A stretch of DNA of 38,207 nt from an uncultured Clostridia bacterium (GTDB taxonomy: Bacteria; Bacillota; Clostridia; Christensenellales; Aristaeellaceae). The stretch spans positions 1 to 38,207 of the forward strand of contig CAKTTL010000020.1 of the NCBI GenBank assembly GCA_934615235.1. Direction: 5' to 3'. Positions 11,601-23,600 of the stretch are shown here, one piece after another (positions within the stretch are counted from its first letter, which is position 1; the number at the start of each line of letters is the position of its first letter). The notes below the pieces were generated by a model, which saw nothing but the letters and a program-made list of their open reading frames with translations, had not been told where the DNA came from and searched no databases. A program made the position numbers and the translations under genes.

Positions 11601-14600
11601 GACGAGGTTGCCGCCCGCGGAAATGTTGAGCCGCTTTTCCGCCGCAGTGTCGTTGTTGTCGAGCATGGAGGCTTTGCGGCCTTCCATGCGCAGGATCATG
11701 TCGCCGCCGGAAACGAGGGAGTCGATCCAGTATTCCGGCTTGCCGTCGGGTTCGACCGTCTTTGCGGAGACGAACGCTTCTTCCACGGCCTGATAGTTCC
11801 TGAAGGAGCCGTCGGAGCCGATGGTATACAGGCGGCTGCCGCCGCTGTAAATGTCGTAATACGATACGCCGCCCTCGGTACGCAGGCCCAGAAGCGTCGC
11901 GCCGCCATACTTGACCAGGCCGTTTTCGACCGTGCAATCCTGCCAGCCGTCCGCCTGTTTCGCCTTGTAGAGGATATTGTCCGTGCCCGCGCCGATGACC
12001 ATGGCCAGCTCGTCCGTAATCCGTTCGAGCAGAACCTTCTGCCCCATGCAGATCGTTACGGACGCGACCTTGCCCTCGCCGTCGCTGGAGATATTGAACT
12101 GTTTTTCAACCCTGCTGAACGGATTGGACAGGAAGCTAAAGAAGCCGCCGTATTTCTTCAGAATGCTGTATTCGAAGCTGCTGTCGCCGGGGTTGAAGAG
12201 GATCGAATAGCCCTGGTTGTTGCCGTCCGTGCCGGTCAGCTGCAAATTGCCCTCAGTGGAAACCACCAGGTTCTCCTGCAGGAAATAGCGGCCGTTGACG
12301 GACTTGAGCACGATGCGCGCGCCCGCCGTCAGTTCGATTTCGCCGGTGTTGGGCGCGTCGCTCTCTTCGTAATACGCGTTGTCCGATTCGGCGATGATCT
12401 CATACAGCGTCGAAGGCGCTTGCTTCGTGGAATAAAGCGTGCGCGAATAGAGGATCACGTCGACGCCGCCGTCGAACCGGTAGCCCGCATTGTTCAGCGT
12501 GACCTTTTCGCCGGTCACTTCGTCGGTGTATTCCTCCGTCCATTTCTCGTATTTGATTTTCCCGTCCGCGTTGATGACCTGCAGCGCGACTTTCGCCGAG
12601 CCCTTCACGGAGCCGTTCAGCGTCGTCCAGCTCGACGTAGTGACGCCCACGAGCGCACCTTCCAGCGCACGGGCTGTCGCCGCGTCGATTCCCTTGGGCC
12701 GGAAATACTTCACACCGAACTTCTCGCCCGCTTCTTCCATCTGATAGTCTGTTCCGTCGATGGTCAGCGTGGTAGAGAACGTCTTGTTGTCGCTGTTGAA
12801 TTGCACGGTCACCTTCAGACTGACGCCGTTGAAGTTCCAGGTTTTCTCCTGTGTGCCGTCGCCGACAAAATCGTTCGTCGTCCAACTGCCGCCGTTTTTG
12901 TGCGCGGCGTTAAACGCGCCTTCCAGCGACTCCTCGTTGCCGATCTTCTTCATCTTCAGCACGATGTATTTTCCGTCGAGCTTCAGAAGTTCTTCCGCGG
13001 CGTAGTCCCGGACAAAGTAGTACCTGTAAGCGCTGTCTTCCTTCCAGAGCACGGACTGCACGCTCGGATCGCTCGAGACGACCTGGAAGCCGGTGATGCG
13101 ATAGATATTGCCCTCCAGCGCCCAGCTGCCGCCGGTGTGCAGCACTTCGGCGATGAACGCGCCGCTGTAGTCCTGACTGACGTTCAGTTCGCCCGTCTTC
13201 ACGTTCAGCGTGACCTTGCCATCCTCCATCTTGAGGACGTCGTTTTCAAAGCGATAATCTTCCACGCTGAACCGCACGCCGTTGGGAATGATGACCTGAT
13301 GCAGCCTGCCGTCATGCAGGACGATCTGCACGTCGTTGGGCAGCGTAAACGTCTTGACCTCCACTTCGGTCAGCACGCCGCCGTTGTCGCTGTACGCCTT
13401 GCCGGTCGCTTTCAGATAGCGCGCAAGCGCGCCGACGGTAACCGTCGCGTCGCCGTCGAGCGTGACGGCGTCGCTGGTGAACTGCACGCTGCCAGGGATG
13501 GACGCCGAGAAGCTGTTCCCCTCCGCCTTGTATTTCAGACGGATGGGTTCGGCCAGCGTCACGTCGAGCATTCCGCCTGCGGCAATGCGGTCCAACAGCA
13601 TGCCGCCGCCCACGCTCGCCTCAGACACGCTCTCGGGCAGCCGGCCGACCACGCTGATTTCGGCCAGCGTCAGCTCAACGAACGCGTCGCCCGCGGCGTC
13701 AATTTCGACGGACGGCCTCTCGCCCTTGTAAACGTTGAGGTAGGCCAGCAGACGCGCGGACTGCGAATCGCCCACGTTCGCGGCGTTGGCAACGAACAGC
13801 CGGTGCGCCCATACCGGCGCGACCAGCACGCTGCCGCCGCCATAGCGGATGCCCGTACCGTGCAGGCTGCCGCGAAGCGGCTCGCCCTGCGCGTCCGTAC
13901 CCTGCCAGGCGATGGCGACGCTGCCGTTTTCGTTTGCGATCAGGCCCGAAAGCGTAATGTCGCTGCCGGTGTAGCTGACGATACGGATACCGGGCGTTTC
14001 GCTCTCGCTCTGGTCGCGCCTGTCTTTGAAGCTGCCGCCGCCCATCGCGCGGCTGTTCACCTTGACGACCGGGCGGTTATACGCCTCGTTGTATACGTCG
14101 ATCTCGCCGACGCTCAGCGAAAGCTCGCTGAAGTTCTTCACGGTCACATCCTGGATATACTTCACGCCGTAAACCGTAATGTCCTGGATGTGCGAGCTGT
14201 TCTCAATCCAGAAGGCCAGCGTGCCGCTGTTGGCGTTGAAAAGCCTGGGCAGGCTGATCTTGCCGCCCGAAACGCTCGCCGCACCCTTCATGCCGGCGAA
14301 GTGCGCGTTTCCATCCGGATCGACGCTCACAGCGATGCCCGCCGCCGCGGCTCCGATGGTGAACTGCGCTCTGCCGAACGCGCTCGCACGCTCGATGATC
14401 AGGTTCCCGGTCGTTTCCGATTCGCTCTTCTTGGCCAATGCGCGGCGAACCGCCTTGGCATAAACGTCCACGCCGCCGGTGAAGTTTTCGACGGAAATCG
14501 TCGCGTTGGCGGCGAAGACCTTCGTCGCGTCGGTAAAGGTCACCCTTGATCCGACGCGGCCCTGCACCTCGGTTTCAGACACGACCTTGCCCACGAACGC

Positions 14601-17600
14601 CGTGATCTTGGCGTACGCTTCCGCGCCGGTGGCGTTGTTGGCGGAAACGATGGGCGTGGGGTTGCTCAGAACCGTCAGCTGGTCGTATGCGTAAATGCTG
14701 GCGCCGTCCGCGGAAACCGCCGCGTCGAACCAGAAATACACGTCGCTGTGCGCCTTCGCCACGGCGTGCGCGCCGCTCGTCTTGGTAAAGGAGTTGGCGG
14801 AGGCGTTGAGCCGGTACATCCGGGCGAGGATGTTCACGTTGCCGCCGCGGACGGTCGCGTTCGCGCCGCTGCCGGAAACGCCGATCTTCACCTCGGAATT
14901 GCTCGCCTCGCCGTCGGTTCCGAAGAACACTTCGGAATGCACGTCGCTGCTGCTGGACAGGCCGCCGCCGGAGAAGTCCGTCTCGGCCGAGATAAGCCTG
15001 CTGCCGCCGTAGCTGGCGATCGTCACGTTTCCGTGCGTGCCGTCGACGACCGCGCCGCGCTCGATTTCAACAGAAACCCTGGCGATCAGCTGGCTTCTGG
15101 AATACCCCTTGCTGATGCCGATCGCGCCGATCTGGCCGCCCTCGGTGCGGGCGACGATGGAATCGTTCCGTCCGGAATAGGCCGCGATATCCACATCGCC
15201 GAAGCGGGAAACGACGCTGCCGCCGCTCTTTACCGCCGCCCGGACGGTACGGCGCAGGTAGTTATACGCCTCGACGCGGTTCGCGTTGAAGATGCCCTTC
15301 GCATCGACGTTCACATACGCGCTCACATCCGCGTCGGACGAGGCTTCCGCCTTCACGTCGCCCATCGCCTCAATCGTCCCGGCGATTTCGAGCACGACGG
15401 TCTGGTTGACGTTGTTCTGCGCCTTGGGCTGTTCGCTGCTGCCCACGGCGATTGTGTTGCTGCTGGCTTCCTGATGCGCGGTAAACTTGTCGCTCGCCTT
15501 CAATTCGACGGGCGCGCCCGTCTTCGTGGTGCGCAGCATCGCGTTCGCGCCGACGTTCACGCGCGTATCCATATAGGCGTTGGTCACGAGGTTATTGCGG
15601 GAAATCGTGACGCCCGCAACCTCCGTGCCCTTGTTCATCGCCGTCTTCGCCGAAGCGACGTTTCGCGCGATGATGCTGATCTTGCCCTCGGTGATGATTC
15701 TTGCGTTCTCTCCGGCGGAAGCGGAAACCTTCTGCGCCCTGGTGGAAGTGCCGACAAACGCATCCATCGTTCCGCTCGATCCGCTGACCAGGGACGCGCC
15801 GCCGGGCTGGTCGCTCGTCGCCTCGGCCTTCGTGTCGGCGTTGGCACGGATGTCGGCGGAAGCGGCGCGGATCTCGGCGTTTTGAGCGTAAGCGCTGCTG
15901 TCGTCGGCCGCGGTCGCCTTCGCGTACAGGCCGCCGAACGAAGCCAGGCCGATGCTCTTGGCGTTCTTCGCGTTCGCCTTCGCCTGCGAGAAGATGTTGG
16001 AAACAATGCTCATCATCCCGCCCGCGGTGATCTTTCCGCCGGTCACGGACGCGACGCTCTGCGCGCTCTCGTTGGCGTAGGCTTCGTTCACGGACGCGTT
16101 CACCAGCGACAGGCTCGTGCCGCCCACGGAGCCGGTCTCGGCATACGCGCCGGCGCGGTTGTTCGCATCGACGCCCAGTTTCGATTCCACGCTGATCCCG
16201 CCGGCCGCCGTCAGCGTCAGGCCGGTGATTTCAGCCTGCTGGCGCAGGTTCATGTTGGCCGTCGCCTTGTTGACGGCTACCTTCACGCCGCTGACGGTCA
16301 CCTTGGAAGCGGGGATTTTCGCATCGGCGTGCGCCTTTGCCCGCGCCGCCACGTCCACGCTGCCCTGCACGCGAAGCGTTCCCGTTCCGGTCACGCCCGC
16401 GTAGCCGGACTTGCCGGTTCCGGCAGGCGCGACGCTCGCCTCGGCGACGTTCACATCGGCGCTCACGCCGGACACGCCGCCCGCGGGCTGCGCCACGCTG
16501 GCGTACGCGTCGGCAGTATAATCGGCCTTTACGGACAGGTCGCCGTCCACGGTGACGTCCGCGTTTTCTTCCGCGCTCATGCGCGCCGTGAACGAAGCGT
16601 TCGCCTTCGCGCTCGCCTTCACAACGCCCACGCCCAGCAGGGTTACGCTCGCCGCGCCGCCCTCCAGGCCCGCCCGGGCAGTGGAGCTGCCCGCGGCCAG
16701 TACATTCATTTTTCCGGTGCTGCCCGTGCCGCGGAGGTTTACGCGCGCTTCCACGGCGGAAGCGTCCTGCGCGGTGAGCACATGCGTCTGCGCGTTGGCC
16801 AGCGAGGCGCTCACGGCCGTATCGCCGAGAATTGCCTGCGCCGCCGCGTTGTCGCGGGTGTTTCCTTCATTATATTTTGCAGTTACGCTGACGTTTCCGG
16901 CGACCAGCCCGGCCACGTCGATATACGCGCTCTGCGCGCCGGTCAGTTTCGCTGTGAGCACGTTCGCGGCGATCTTCGCGCCGCTGATCGCGACCTCCGG
17001 CTTCTTCACGAGCGCTCTGGCCGCCGCGTTGCCCGCAGCCGTCACATCGAGCGCCCCGGTCTTCACCGCGCCGCTGCCCTTGATGCCCGCGCTGGCCCTG
17101 AGGCCCACGCCGGCAAGCGCCACGTTCGTTTCGGCCGAACCGATGCTCGCACTCACGCCCTTTTCCGGCGTGCTCAGCGCCGCGTCGGCCTTCGCCTCGT
17201 GGCGCACGCTCACTTCGATGGCGCCGGCCTGAACGCTGGCGTTATCGGTATCGATATACGCTTCGAACGTGCCGTTCGCGTTGGCGTAGAGGAGCACCAG
17301 CCCCGCGCCCACGCCCGAAATCGACAGCGCCGAATTGCCCTGCTCCGGCAGCGCCACGGAAGCGCCCGTCGTCCTGACGGTCAGCTTCTGCGCGCCGGCA
17401 ACCGTCGCACCCGCCAGATACGCGCGGGACGCGCCTTCGCTCGTCGCCGTGGCGGTATTGGCGGAAGCGCTGTATTTGGCGGCGTCAACCGCTGCGTTGG
17501 AGATGATCGCGTTCGCCTTGCCGGTCACGGTCTTGCCGTCGGCGGAAAGGTTGTAGCGGCTGATCACGCTGATGCGGCCTTTCTCCTCGAACGTGATCGA

Positions 17601-20600
17601 CGCGTCTTTGACGTAAGCTTCGTTCGTGCCGCGGAGAATGGCCGTCACGGCGTTCACCGCGACCTTCTCCACAGCCGCGTCCAGCGTGCCGCTGCGCACG
17701 GCGGCCAGCGCGTTCGCATCCGTTTCGGCGGAGACGGTTACAACGTCCTCTTCTCTATCGCTGCGGATATGATACACGCCGCCCGTCACCGCCGCGACAG
17801 ACTGCATTTCAACAACCGCCGTGGCGACGTTCGTGCTGACGCTGACATATGCGGCGGAAACGCCGTATTTGGAGCTGGCGGTGTACGCGCGCGCTTCGCT
17901 CGCGGGTGCCGCCTTCACGGTCAGGCTTTCCAGATACATTTCGCCGCCATCCACAGTCGCAGCGAAGCTGCCCTTGACCACTGCGGTCAGGACGTTCACG
18001 GCGATCGAGGCCAGCGACAGGCTCGCGTCGGGCTTCTTCACGTCGGCTGTGGCAAACGCGGTGCCGCGCGCCAGCACGGTCAGCTCGCCGTACAGGCCCA
18101 CGCCGCCGATCTTCGCGCCCTCGACGGTCGCCCGGTTATTCATGTTTGCGGTTGCGACCGCAGCGTTCACACCCACGCCGGCGAGGCTGACGCTCACATC
18201 CGTGCCGCCGCCCGTCGCGCCGACATAGGCGTTCGCGCCCTTCTTTCCGCTGGTAAATTCGCCGCCTTCGTTCAGATCGGACCGGACGGACACGCTGCCC
18301 GCGTTCACCTGCGCGCCTGTAATGTACGCCTGCTGGTTCGCGCTGAGCGTGGCCGCGCTTGTCGAAAGCGCTACGGTGAACACGCTCGCCTTCAGCTCCG
18401 GCGTGCCGACCTCGGCCGTCGCCGTCGCCTTGCCCTGCGCGTACACGCCGATGCTGTTCGCGGTGACAGCGCCCTTGCCGGAGATGCCCGCGCGCGCGAT
18501 CGTCGCAGCCTGAGCGAAGGAAATGTTCACGCCGATATCGGTGAACGAAGCCGATACGCCGGCCAGCGCGGGCGTCATCTTCGCGGCCGCATTGGCGATG
18601 TATCTGGTTTCAATGGTCAGCTTTCCGCCCCTGACGGCGATTGCGCCGTCGGTGGAAACGGTCGCCTCAAAGTCGCCCGAAGCATAGGCGTAGCCCGCCA
18701 TCAGGCCGACCGAGTTATAACCGGCGCTGAAGTTGTCAACCTTCGCCACAGCGCGGGAATCTCCGTAGCTGCGCACGCTCATCGCGCCCGCAACGGTCAG
18801 GTTAGCGGCGTTCACGCCGGCGATTCCGGTCGCGTTGGCAATGGCTGTTGCGGTGTTCGCGCTGAGCGAGAGCATTCCGGCCGAGGCGGAGAAGATATAC
18901 GCTTCCGCCATCGTGCCGAACTTCAGCGACGGAATGCCTTCCCTGTCGATCGATACGCCGATCTCGCGCGGTGCGTAGCCGTTCGTATCATCCTTTTCAA
19001 CGTTCTGCCAGGAGCCCACGTCGAGCGAACCGCCGATTTCGATCTTCGCATTCGCGTCGATCACCGCCTTCTGCACGCTCTTGAGCGTCGCCGCAGCGAC
19101 CGATACGTTCGCCGTAATTCCGCCCACGCCCGCATTGGCGACGACGCTGTAAGCCTCCGTGTTGCCAAACGCATACAGGTTCACTCCGGAGCCGACTTTC
19201 AATCCGCCCGATTCGCCCGTGATGCGCGCGCTGTTTTCGGAAGCGTTGACAGCGACGCCGAAGTTGAGCGCCGCGGCGACCCCTCCGGCCGCGCCCGTCA
19301 CAACGAGCGTCTGCGCGGTGGAGCGGTAGGGGTTCTGTTCGGTTCCGGCGCTGACCGCCAGACTCGCGGCCTGCACCTGCGCGCCGGTCACATCGATCCA
19401 CGCGCCGTTGAGGCTCTTATGATAGGCCAGCGCAACCGTCGCGCCCACGGCAACCGCGCCGCCCACGACGCTCGTGGCGTAGACCTTCGTGCTGCCCGCA
19501 AGGTTGCCGGCCACGTTCAGCCTGCCGCTTGCGGCGATGTTCATCCGGTTGATCGCGGCGATATTCGCCGCCCTGTTGATGCCCAGCGCCACAAGCCCGT
19601 TGACCGCGACGCCGCCCGCCGCCAGGCCCAGCGCGGCCATGTCCACGTCGGCCCGCAGCTTGCCTTCCACGGTTACATGCTGTGCGTTGATGGAGCCGTT
19701 CTCGCTGCCGGCGCTGCCCGCCTCAGCCTGTTCACCGGAGGCGATGTTGGGCGTCGCGCCGATATAAGTGCGGCTGTCCGCATCGGAAACGTTCACCACG
19801 ACCGACACGCCCACGGCCACTCCGCCCGCCGCCGCGGCAACCAGGAACGCCTGCGACGTGGTTTCAAAATCGGATCTGACCGAAACGTTGTCCTTCGACC
19901 AGAGCGTTACGCCCTGCCCGATATAGGTGTCGATATCCAGTTTGTTGATGACAAGCGCCGCGTTGACCGCAACGCCAACCGTGCCGCCCGCCACGCCGGC
20001 CGCCGCGGCAATCGCCGTGGTATCGCCGCCGCTGGTCACGTTCACGGAACCGACGGGGTTGCCCTTCGTGCCGATCTTCGCCCCGTCGGCGATTGCGGAC
20101 ACGACCTTGCCCTCGAAGTACGTCGCGCCGGCGCTCACGCCCACGCCCGCCGTACCGCCGGCGGCCAGGCTGACGACGGTGGTCAGCACCTGCTTGAAGT
20201 GCATCTCCGCCGCAACGTTGACGGCGTTCGCCCTGAGCACGTCGCCGGAAACGACGGCCTGCGCAAGGCCGTTCACCACCAGCACGCCCGCGCTCACGCC
20301 CACGCCCGCAGCGCCGCCGCCCGCGGCAACCACGCCGATCATGCGGATGGAAGAATCCTTCGCGCCGTCGCTTGTCTTCTTGTCGGCGAGTTCGTTGATT
20401 TCCTTTGCGTCGTCGCCCAGCGCGTCGTTGGAGGAGGAACCCTCCGCCCCGCCGGACACGGCCCTGACGCTGACGTTTCCGTCCGCCGACAGCTTCGCGC
20501 CGCCCGCGACCGTCGCGCTCACCTTCGAGGAGAGCAGGCCGAACGAAATGCCCGCGCCCACTCCGGCTGCGCCGCCCACGCCCAGCGAACCGGCGATCAT

Positions 20601-23600
20601 GTTTGCCGAAAGCGTGTCGCTGGCCAGCACGTTGATATCCTGACCCGCGTTCACTTCAGCCCCGGCGAAAATCGCCGCCGAAACGCCGTCTACCAGACCG
20701 GCCGCGCTCGTCTTGCCATAGCTGAGAGACGAGGCGGTTTCGTCGTATTTCGCTTCAGTCATGCCCGCGGAAGAGGCGGTCTTGCCCTCAAGCGCCGTCA
20801 GCGACGAGGCGCTCACTGCGGCGGGCTTCATCTCGCCGTTTTCTTCCTTTGTATAGAACTTGTCGTTGAGCTTGTAGTAGCGCTTTGCGCTGCCGTCCTG
20901 ATAGACGGTGTAGCGCACGGCGTTGCCATCCTCGTCTACGCCGTCGTAGTAGACGCCGCCGTCTCCCTCTTTGGTCTGGCCGTAATCGCCGAAGCCCTCG
21001 GTGTGCCCGGCCATGCCCTTGTCGGATTCGTCCGCCTTGAGCATCGCGTCGAGATCGTCGTCCGGCTTATAGGCGGCCGCCGCGCCGTTCGCGCCGGCGA
21101 ACGCGCCGTCCACCTGCCTGCCGGGGTTCACGCCGCCCTCGGCGTAAATCTCATTGGACGCGTCCTTATTGAGCTTTCCGCCCATGACGATCGCCGTGAT
21201 CGACGCGGCGATTCCCGCGGCGCCGCCGCCCGCGGCCGTCATCACGTAAGCGTCCGCGTCGCGCTGCGCGTCGGCCTTTACGTTCACGTTTTTGCCGGCA
21301 GCAGCCTTCACCTTTTCGCCGAGCACGGCGGAAACGGTGTTGAACGAAACGCTCACCAGCGCCGAAACGCCCACGCCCGCGCTGCCGGAAGCCGCGATCG
21401 TTCCGACAATCGCCAGCAGCCGGTAATCGTCCTTCGCGGCGACGTCGATATCGCCCGTCTTTGCGGTCACGCCCGCGCCGCTGCGCACGGTCGCCGTCGT
21501 GGTCACCTTGTTGATGATCAGATCCAGCGTGCCGCCCACGCCCGCGCTGCCGCCAACCGCCGCGCCAATCGCGTCGGAGGTGACAAATTCATTGGAGTTC
21601 GCGGCGATGCGGATATTTCTTTCCGCGCTCAGCGCGGAATTTGCCGCAACGTCCGCGGCGGTCTGCATCTTGAAATATGTCACAACCGCGACGGCGGAAA
21701 CGCCCGCGCTGCCGCCCACAGTGGCGGTCGCCGCGGCGTTGACGAAGCGCTCGTCGCTGTCTGCCGTCACGCTCAGGTCGCGCCCGGCCGTGATGGTCTT
21801 CCCGGCAATCGCGCCGAGCATCGCCCGTGTCACGCCGCTGAACACGATCACGTTCGCGCCGCCCGCAACGCCCGCGCTGCCGCCCGCCGCAAACGTCACG
21901 GCGATCAGCCACAGATCGTCCTTCGCCTTCGCGGCGACCTTCACATCGCGGCTTGCGCGGACGTCGGCGTCCGTCGCTTCGGCGGTCACATCCTTGTCGA
22001 ATACCAGCGCGACGATCGTCGCGCCCGCGCCGTTCGAGCCGCCTACGGCCAGCGAACCGGCGCAGTTATATATCGCTGTGTCGTCATCCGCTTCAATCGT
22101 CACATCGCCCTCGCCCGACGCGGCGGTTTCCCCTGCCGCAGCGAAGCCTGCGATCAGCGTCGCGCTATTGGCGCGCGCGGCAACGGTGTTGTCGGTCACC
22201 ATCGTGTTCACAACGCCCTGCGCCGCGTTCTGCGCGCCGCCGGAAACGCCGAGCGTCGCCATGACGACCGTCTCCCGTGCCGTCGCGCCGACGTACACGC
22301 CCTTGAACTTGCGCCTGCTGGCAAGCTCGGTCTCGTTCGCCGTCGCGGCGGTCGCAATGAGCTCCGCGCCCTTGCCGATGACGGCTTGCACAAAGTTGAG
22401 ATAGATCACGGTGGACGCGGCAAGCCCGGCCGCCGTGCCGGAAGCCGATACGCTCAGTCCGCCCGCCGCCACATACAGCTTGGAATCATAATGCGCGGCG
22501 GCGGCGATGTTGCCGGCTGCCTTCATTTTCGTGTTTCCGCCGATCGTGTTTTCGATGCGGCTCTTCGAGGAAACGACCGGGATCGTGCCGGTGAACGCGC
22601 CGTTGGAGCTGGACACGCCCGCCGCAACGGCCACGACGATCGTCACATCCTTCGCGCAGGCCTGCGCGAGAATATCCTGTTTGGAAATAAGCTGCACCGT
22701 CTGGTTCTGGCCCTCGCCGCCGATGCGAACTTTCACTTCACGGTCGAAGACGTTGACGTTCACCGTCGCGCCGATCGCGTTTGCGCCGTTGCTTCCGGAA
22801 GCCGCCAGCGCGCCGTTCAGGCCCCACGCCTCGGAGTTTGCCAGCACGCTGATTCCGCCGTTTTTCGCTTCGACGCGGCTGCCCTCGCCGATCGCCGCAA
22901 CCGTTTTCGCCAGCGTCACCAGCACGCTCAGCGCGCCCGCGACGGTGTTCGCGCCGTTGGCGGCGGAAGCGGAGGCGATCAGCGACGCAAGCCGCGCGCG
23001 CTCGTTCGCCCTGACGCTGATATCGCCCTGTTCGGCAAGGAGCGTCGCGCCCTTTCCGATTTTGGCGGCTGTCTCCGTTTCGTTGACGATCACATCGAAC
23101 GTTCCGCCCGCCGCAACCGTGCCGCCCGCGGCGATAGCCGTGCTGACGGAGATGAGCAGCAGCGCCATTTCCGTTTCGGAAAGCACGTCGAGTCCCTTAC
23201 CGGCGGTGAGTTTCGCGCCGTCGGCAACGCTGCTTTCGGTCGTGTTTTTCGTGGCGATCACGTTGAGCGCGCCGCCGACGGTCGCCGCGCCCTGCGCGGA
23301 AGAATTCAACGAAGCCGCAACCGTAAACAGCTGCGCGTCGACGTTCGTGGACGCCTTCTGCGCATAGCGCCCGGCCGCGCGGATCTCGCTGTTTTCGCCG
23401 ACGGATGCGCGGACCCGGTCTTCATTCTGCAAGTATCCGAACGTCAGTCCGACGCCGGCCTTCGACGGAGCCGCGCTCAGCGCGCCCGCGATGATCCGCG
23501 CGTTCGCCTCGTCCTTCGCTTCAATCGTCGCATCGCCGTCCACGTCGATTTCGACGTTGCGGCCGACGAGCGCTTCAATGCGGTTGTTGAAATACACCAG

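Noticed and set aside
5955..14549. 2864-codon + strand frame opposite the giant gene
   Set aside because: Codon-aligned antisense shadow; it exists because the sense gene avoids TTA, CTA and TCA. Its protein is Arg/Ala/Val/His-biased, with no domain and no ribosome site.
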